Of a DNA stretch of 64,000 nt, positions 59,749 to 64,000 are shown in pieces. The position numbers and the translations under genes were made by a program. The notes beneath the pieces were generated by a model. It was not told the origin of the DNA. It was given only the letters and a program-made list of their open reading frames with translations, and made no database searches. Each line of letters begins with the position of its first letter. Positions within the stretch are counted from its first letter, which is position 1. Source of the stretch: CALEAR01 sp035301485 (GTDB lineage Bacteria > Pseudomonadota > Gammaproteobacteria > Pseudomonadales > Alcanivoracaceae); the NCBI GenBank assembly GCA_035301485.1, contig DATGUF010000001.1, positions 99,716 through 163,715 of the forward strand, in the 5' to 3' direction.

Positions 59749-61230
59749 TTACTGGCCTGCTCCGTTAAGGATGAAGCGTGTGAGTAGCGGCACTGGGCGG
59801 CCTGTGGCGGCCTTCTTCATGCCACCACTGATCCAAGCTGTGCCAGCGATGTCGAGGTGCGCCCAGCGTGTTTCTTTGGTGAAACGCGAGAGGAAACACG
59901 CGGCTGTGATGGTGCCTGCTTCACGGCCACCAATGTTGGCGATGTCTGCGAAGGGGCTGTCTAATTGTGGTTGGTATTCATCCCACAAAGGCAGAGGCCA
60001 ACCACGGTCACCGGTTTCGTCGCCCGCTTCTAGAAGGGCATGGGCGAGTTCGCCATCGTTGGCCATGATGCCGTGAGCGTGCGCGCCAAGTGCGATGACA
60101 CAAGCACCGGTTAAGGTCGCGATATCTACCACTACGCTAGGATCATATTCCTGCTGTACATAAGTAAGCGCATCACACAGTACTAAGCGGCCTTCGGCAT
60201 CTGTGTTGAGAATTTCAACCGTTTGGCCAGAGAGAGTGGTGACAATATCGCCTGGGCGTGTAGCGCGGCCATCAGGCATGTTTTCAGCGGCGACTACCAC
60301 ACCTACTACGTTCACAGGTGCTTCGAGCTCACAGAGAGTTTTCATCGTGCCGAAAACGCTAGCGGCGCCGCCCATGTCATATTTCATTTCATCCATGCCT
60401 GCGCCGGGCTTTAAAGAAATACCGCCGGTGTCAAAGGTAATGCCTTTACCTACGAGGGCAGCAGGGTTGTCTTTGACATTGCCGTATTCAAAAACAATTA
60501 AACGGCCTTCGCGCTCGCTGCCACGGGCCACAGCGCAAAAAGCACCCATGCCCATTTCTTCAGCTTCGTCTTCCGTAATAATGTTGACCTTTAGCGCAGG
60601 GTATTGCTCTGCAAGTTCAAGGGCTAAATCGGCTAATACTTCAGGGTAGCAATCGTTTGGTGGGCAGTTGGCTAAATCTTTTGTGAGCGCCATGCCCGCC
60701 GCAATGGCGATACCCTCTTTGTGTGCTTGCTCAGCACGGGCTTTATCGGCGTGGCTAATAATTAACCAGCTGTTAACCTTCGGCTCTGCTTTTTTGCTTT
60801 TGTAGTCGGTGTAGCTGTATTGCGCATCCGCTAACGTGCGGCTAGCTTCGCGTACATGCCAGGTTTTATCTTTGTCGTTAACGCTAAGGTTGTCGATAAA
60901 CCAAGCGGCAGTGGCAGCGCCTGTGCTTGCTACGGCCTTTTGCACCTCTGTGGCAAGTTTGGTAAAAGCAACTACAGACAAAGGTGTGTTTTCATCTACG
61001 CCTGTACCGACTAAGATAAGGCGCTTAGCCTGTAGGCCTTGAGGTTGAAAAAGAGTTAACACTTGTTGCTTTTTACCGGTGAAATCGCCGGCTTCAACAA
61101 GGGATTGAATAAGAGTTTGTGTTTCAGCGGGTACAGAGCCAGCTAAGTTACTGGCATCCTTGTGCAAGCACACTACTAAACAATCAACGGAAAGGTCTTG
61201 GGTTGCTGTATTGCTAACTGCGTACTCCAT
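59749..61230 (-). CDS. pepA: Leucyl aminopeptidase
   Basis: 493 residues from the ATG at 61230 (AGGAG seven bases upstream); an in-frame start ten codons earlier extends into the divergent lptF leader. VGKGITFDTGGISLKPGAGMDEMKYDMGGAASVFG (metal-binding D/K) and NTDAEGRLVLCDALTY (signature) are present. A cytosolic hexameric di-zinc peptidase and DNA-binding protein. Convention places it divergent from lptF, as here. Confidence 0.97.
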   Translation of the reverse strand: MEYAVSNTATQDLSVDCLVVCLHKDASNLAGSVPAETQTLIQSLVEAGDFTGKKQQVLTLFQPQGLQAKRLILVGTGVDENTPLSVVAFTKLATEVQKAVASTGAATAAWFIDNLSVNDKDKTWHVREASRTLADAQYSYTDYKSKKAEPKVNSWLIISHADKARAEQAHKEGIAIAAGMALTKDLANCPPNDCYPEVLADLALELAEQYPALKVNIITEDEAEEMGMGAFCAVARGSEREGRLIVFEYGNVKDNPAALVGKGITFDTGGISLKPGAGMDEMKYDMGGAASVFGTMKTLCELEAPVNVVGVVVAAENMPDGRATRPGDIVTTLSGQTVEILNTDAEGRLVLCDALTYVQQEYDPSVVVDIATLTGACVIALGAHAHGIMANDGELAHALLEAGDETGDRGWPLPLWDEYQPQLDSPFADIANIGGREAGTITAACFLSRFTKETRWAHLDIAGTAWISGGMKKAATGRPVPLLTRFILNGAGQ

Positions 61231-61280
61231 TAGCACTCCTCGGTTGGTATGGCCGAACAAATTTGCCGGCGGGATTTGAT

Positions 61281-62399
61281 TTGATAATTCATCGTTATAT
61301 TAACAGACAATTACTGGTCACGACGTTAGTAGTGACTTTTGTGCTAGTGATGGTGCTTGTCACAGGGCGTTTTATCAAGTATCTCGCTGATGCAGCGGTG
61401 GGAGATATAGCTGCTGATGCGGTGTTCCTCATTTTAGCCTATCGCTTGCCAGAATTCCTGCAGTTAATTTTGCCCCTTAGTTTATATATCGCCCTGTTAC
61501 TGGTGTTAGGGGGGATGTGGGTGACCAACGAAATGACTGTGCTGAACGCCTGTGGCGTGGGGCAAAACCGCGTGGTGCGGGCCATTTTATTGCCGGTAAC
61601 CGTTACGGTGGTCATTATTGCCTCCTTTGCTTTGTATGTAACGCCGCTAGGGGACAATGAAAGCGCTAAAATACGCGAAGCACAAAAAGATCGTTCGGTG
61701 CTTGAGCTGTTAACGCCAGGGCGCTTCCATGTGCGCTCAAACAGCGGTGGCTCGCGGGCCACCTATGCAGGTGCTATCGATAAAGAACGCGGCGTGCTTG
61801 AAAATGTTTTCTTGTCTGATTTCCGCATTAACCCAGAGAATAAGCGCAGCGAGCTCGTAACGGTGTGGGCGTCTGAAGGCACCATGGTGTCGCACCTAGG
61901 GATGAATTATCTAGAGCTTACGGAAGGTTATCAGTATCAAGGGCAGCCGGGTGCTGGCGACTATACAAAAATGACCTTTGAGCGTGCCTTAATTCGGATT
62001 AGCGAAGAGAAGAAGAACCACACACCTAAAGTGCGCAGTTGGCCCACGCAAGAGTTATGGGGCAGTGATAACTCTGAAGCCAATGCCGAGTTACAGTGGC
62101 GTATTTCAATTATCTTAATTGTGCCAGTGATGGCCTTTGCAGCCATTCCTTTATCACGGGTTAACCCGCGCCAAGGGCGTTTTGGGAAAATTATTCCCGC
62201 CGTACTGCTTTACATGCTGTACGTTGGCTTGCTGTTAGTGCTGCGAAGCTGGATGGCAGATATGCCTATCGCTCAGCGCCCATGGTATTACCACACGGTG
62301 TGGGTGCATTTGTTGGCCATCAGCCTCGTGGTGCTTTTGTATCGATGGCCCAATTGGCGGCGTAAAAGGACAGCCCTAAAAGCGAGGGTAGCAGCATGA
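61281..62399 (+). CDS. lptF: LPS export ABC transporter permease LptF
   Basis: 372 residues from the TTG at 61281, which has GGCGGGA six bases upstream and begins where LptF does (MIIHRYINRQLLVTTLVV); a TTG at 61263 is also in frame. Six helices with a large periplasmic beta-jellyroll between helices 3 and 4 (~135-265). With LptG and LptB it extracts LPS from the inner membrane. Four-base overlap with lptG. Divergent from pepA. Confidence 0.95.
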   Translation: MIIHRYINRQLLVTTLVVTFVLVMVLVTGRFIKYLADAAVGDIAADAVFLILAYRLPEFLQLILPLSLYIALLLVLGGMWVTNEMTVLNACGVGQNRVVRAILLPVTVTVVIIASFALYVTPLGDNESAKIREAQKDRSVLELLTPGRFHVRSNSGGSRATYAGAIDKERGVLENVFLSDFRINPENKRSELVTVWASEGTMVSHLGMNYLELTEGYQYQGQPGAGDYTKMTFERALIRISEEKKNHTPKVRSWPTQELWGSDNSEANAELQWRISIILIVPVMAFAAIPLSRVNPRQGRFGKIIPAVLLYMLYVGLLLVLRSWMADMPIAQRPWYYHTVWVHLLAISLVVLLYRWPNWRRKRTALKARVAA

Positions 62400-63457
62400 G
62401 AATATTAAACCGTTATATTTGGTCGTCTGTTTTGCTGCCCTCTATTGGTGTGGTGTTCACTATTGTGGCACTGGAAAGCTTGTTTAGCTTTCTAGCAGAG
62501 TTAGAACACTTGCATCGAGACTATCGCGCGCTCGAAGCAATGCAATATATCGCTACCACCATGCCGCGTCGCATCTATGATTTCTTACCTCTAGCCATTT
62601 TGCTTGGCGCCTTAACAGGGTTGGGTATGTTGGCTAACAGCGGCGAGTTAACCGTTATTCGTGCTGCTGGTGTGTCGGTGGCCCGCGTGAGCCGCATGGC
62701 TTTGCGGCCCGCTATTTTGTTACTCGTGGTAGGTTTGCTGCTTGGCGAGTTTGTGGTGCCCTACACGGAGCAAGTGGCAGAGAGAAATAAAAACGAACAA
62801 TTAGGACGCAGCACCACTATTAATTTACGCGAAGGGTACTGGCACCGCGAAGGCGACGAGTTTATCCACATTAATGGGGTGGGTGAAGAGGGCACTTTAT
62901 ATGGCGTGACGCGTTACGAGTTTACGGAAACGCGCGAGCTCAAAAACGCCTTATTTATAGAAGAAGCCCAGCACCAAGGCGATTATTGGGAAATTAAAGG
63001 CCTACATGGTTCGCGTTTAGAAGCCAACCAAGTGGTAACGTTTACAGAAGAAAGTGGCCGCTGGGAAACAGGCTTAAGCCCCGATTTTCTGAAAGTAGTG
63101 AGCATGAAGCCAGAGCATTTAGCGCTATCTAAATTGTGGGAATACATCACTTACTTGCAAGAGCAACAGCTAGAAGTGGGGGAGTACAAGCTCACGTTTT
63201 GGCAGAAAATATTACAACCTTTCGCCATTATTGGCATGGTGCTAATAGCCATTTCATTCATCTTTGGGCCGCTACGTGAAACCCCCATGAGCTTGCGTTT
63301 AACTACGGGTGCCATCGCCGGCCTACTGTTCCACTACGGCCAACAGTTTATTGGCCATATTAGTTTGGTGTTTCACCTCTCGCCCTTCATAGCCGCTGCC
63401 ACACCGCCATTATTGTGTTGTGTGTTAGGGGTGTGGTTGCTGAGCCGTATCCGTTAG
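62396..63457 (+). CDS. lptG: LPS export ABC transporter permease LptG
   Basis: 353 residues, overlapping lptF by four bases (ATGA). ILNRYIWSSVLLPSIGVV and GALTGLGMLANSGELTVIRAAGVSVARVSR at the N-terminal coupling helix, a periplasmic jellyroll domain, and IAISFIFGPLRETPMSLRLTTGAIAGLLFHYGQQFIGH near the C-terminus are diagnostic. Its stop overlaps the convergent RDD gene by four bases. Confidence 0.96.
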   Translation: MRILNRYIWSSVLLPSIGVVFTIVALESLFSFLAELEHLHRDYRALEAMQYIATTMPRRIYDFLPLAILLGALTGLGMLANSGELTVIRAAGVSVARVSRMALRPAILLLVVGLLLGEFVVPYTEQVAERNKNEQLGRSTTINLREGYWHREGDEFIHINGVGEEGTLYGVTRYEFTETRELKNALFIEEAQHQGDYWEIKGLHGSRLEANQVVTFTEESGRWETGLSPDFLKVVSMKPEHLALSKLWEYITYLQEQQLEVGEYKLTFWQKILQPFAIIGMVLIAISFIFGPLRETPMSLRLTTGAIAGLLFHYGQQFIGHISLVFHLSPFIAAATPPLLCCVLGVWLLSRIR

Positions 63458-63906
63458 TTTTTGGGTAGCAAGACAGTGCGGGTTTGCGAAAGCACATCTT
63501 GCAAGCTTTGCCGATGGCCATTGAACAGCGCAAATAAGTGGCCCATGCCAAACGTTATTATTCCCGCACTGCAGCGCACTACTGTTTGCCATAGCTTCAC
63601 GGGGCGCCCGTCAAAACGCTCGGTGCGTATACGCCATGCTCGCATACCTAGGGTTTGCCCTCCGCGGCGCCAGAAAAAATGATAAAAGCTCGCCGTTACT
63701 AACAACATCACAGGAAAAATAACGAACTGGGAAAACCAAGCGGGTGGATGCTCGACGCCGTTTAATTCCGCCATGGGTAAATCACTGATGCCATACAACC
63801 AAATAAGTGCACCAGTGATAACGAAGATAAGGCTGCCTAATAAAAGGCTGTCGTAGCCAAGGGCTGCAAGGCGGCGCCAAATAGGCGCAGGAGAAGAGGT
63901 GGGCAT
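63454..63906 (-). CDS. RDD family membrane protein
   Basis: 150 residues from the ATG at 63906; an earlier in-frame codon adds 21 unconserved residues. Three to four membrane helices; APIWRRLAALGYDSLLLGSL (RDD motif region), WRRGGQTLGMRAWRIRTERFDGRPV and TFGMGHLFALFNGHRQSLQDVLSQTRTV are typical of RDD/YckC proteins. Function unknown. Bases 63907-64000, to the end of the window, show no gene. Confidence 0.9.
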   Translation of the reverse strand: MPTSSPAPIWRRLAALGYDSLLLGSLIFVITGALIWLYGISDLPMAELNGVEHPPAWFSQFVIFPVMLLVTASFYHFFWRRGGQTLGMRAWRIRTERFDGRPVKLWQTVVRCSAGIITFGMGHLFALFNGHRQSLQDVLSQTRTVLLPKN

Positions 63907-64000
63907 GCTTCTATACCTTAAAATGAAGAGCTTAGCGGAATAAATGTTGCATTGTATTAGGGCGAGCAATTTACGCTAGAAGTGTGCAGGCCGCAACGCT

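Noticed and set aside
60203..60649. 148-residue plus-strand open frame opposite pepA
   Set aside because: Ser/Pro/Ala-rich shadow of a conserved aminopeptidase gene with no start site support.
1..64000. CRISPR arrays, insertion sequences, integrases, rRNA and tRNA genes
   Set aside because: No regularly spaced direct repeats other than the coding repeats described, no transposase or integrase motifs, and no cloverleaf or rRNA segments were recognised by eye; a tool search could still find a degenerate element.

Overview
The window reads as ordinary chromosome of a gammaproteobacterium, probably an aerobic, free-living or marine one. The evidence is the dusB-fis pair, the LPS core genes (heptose synthesis, a family 9 heptosyltransferase, KdkA-type Kdo kinase), lptF-lptG, Coq7-type ubiquinone synthesis, Mpl recycling of murein peptides, and the ybbA/ybbP/tesA arrangement. 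Genes are dense: no gap exceeds 300 bases, and no rRNA, tRNA, CRISPR array, prophage, insertion sequence or plasmid feature was recognised. I cannot name a genus from the sequence alone.

Layout. 1-2.5 kb: end of trpD, trpC, a SRPBCC protein and a YceI-like secreted protein. 2.5-5.7 kb: LPS inner core genes hldE and a heptosyltransferase, divergent from kdkA. 5.7-14 kb: OsmC protein, coq7, a large 7TMR-DISM hybrid kinase whose catalytic motifs are degenerate, purD, purH, fis, dusB. 14-18.2 kb: prmA, accC, accB, aroQ, ppa. 18.2-25.8 kb: DEAD-box helicase, HAD phosphatase, PPi-dependent phosphofructokinase, mpl-ubiX, fpr, EpsC-type serine acetyltransferase. 25.8-34.1 kb is accessory: membrane protein, DUF4382-like lipoprotein, a copper ATPase with four metal-binding domains, a BASS/ACR3-like transporter without cysteines, two small conserved proteins, and an Old Yellow Enzyme homologue. 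34.1-43.6 kb: PatB aminotransferase, Bcr/CflA exporter, Sel1 lipoprotein, a YdcZ-type transporter pair, YaiI, a secreted 20-residue-repeat protein, SDR, type II sulfide:quinone reductase, thioesterase, and a frameshifted alpha/beta hydrolase. 43.6-48.6 kb: ybbP-ybbA / tesA, DUF924, UDG-like protein. 48.6-54.8 kb: Dyp peroxidase preceded by a catalytically dead class I amidotransferase-like protein, AraC regulator divergent from a fatty acid desaturase, PaaI thioesterase, a broken pirin gene, OsmC protein, FMN reductase. 55-64 kb: thrC, valS, holC, pepA, then lptF-lptG and an RDD membrane protein.

The most noteworthy points are two apparent pseudoenzymes (the hybrid kinase and the amidotransferase-like protein next to Dyp peroxidase), the cysteine-capped TDSFGN repeat protein, a 21-bp-period direct repeat between the AraC gene and the desaturase that looks like its operator, and two disrupted genes (pirin with two amber codons plus a frameshift; a YheT-type hydrolase with one frameshift). 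I see no convincing multi-gene system of a completely new kind. All functional assignments come from reading motifs and translated sequence; no database search was run.
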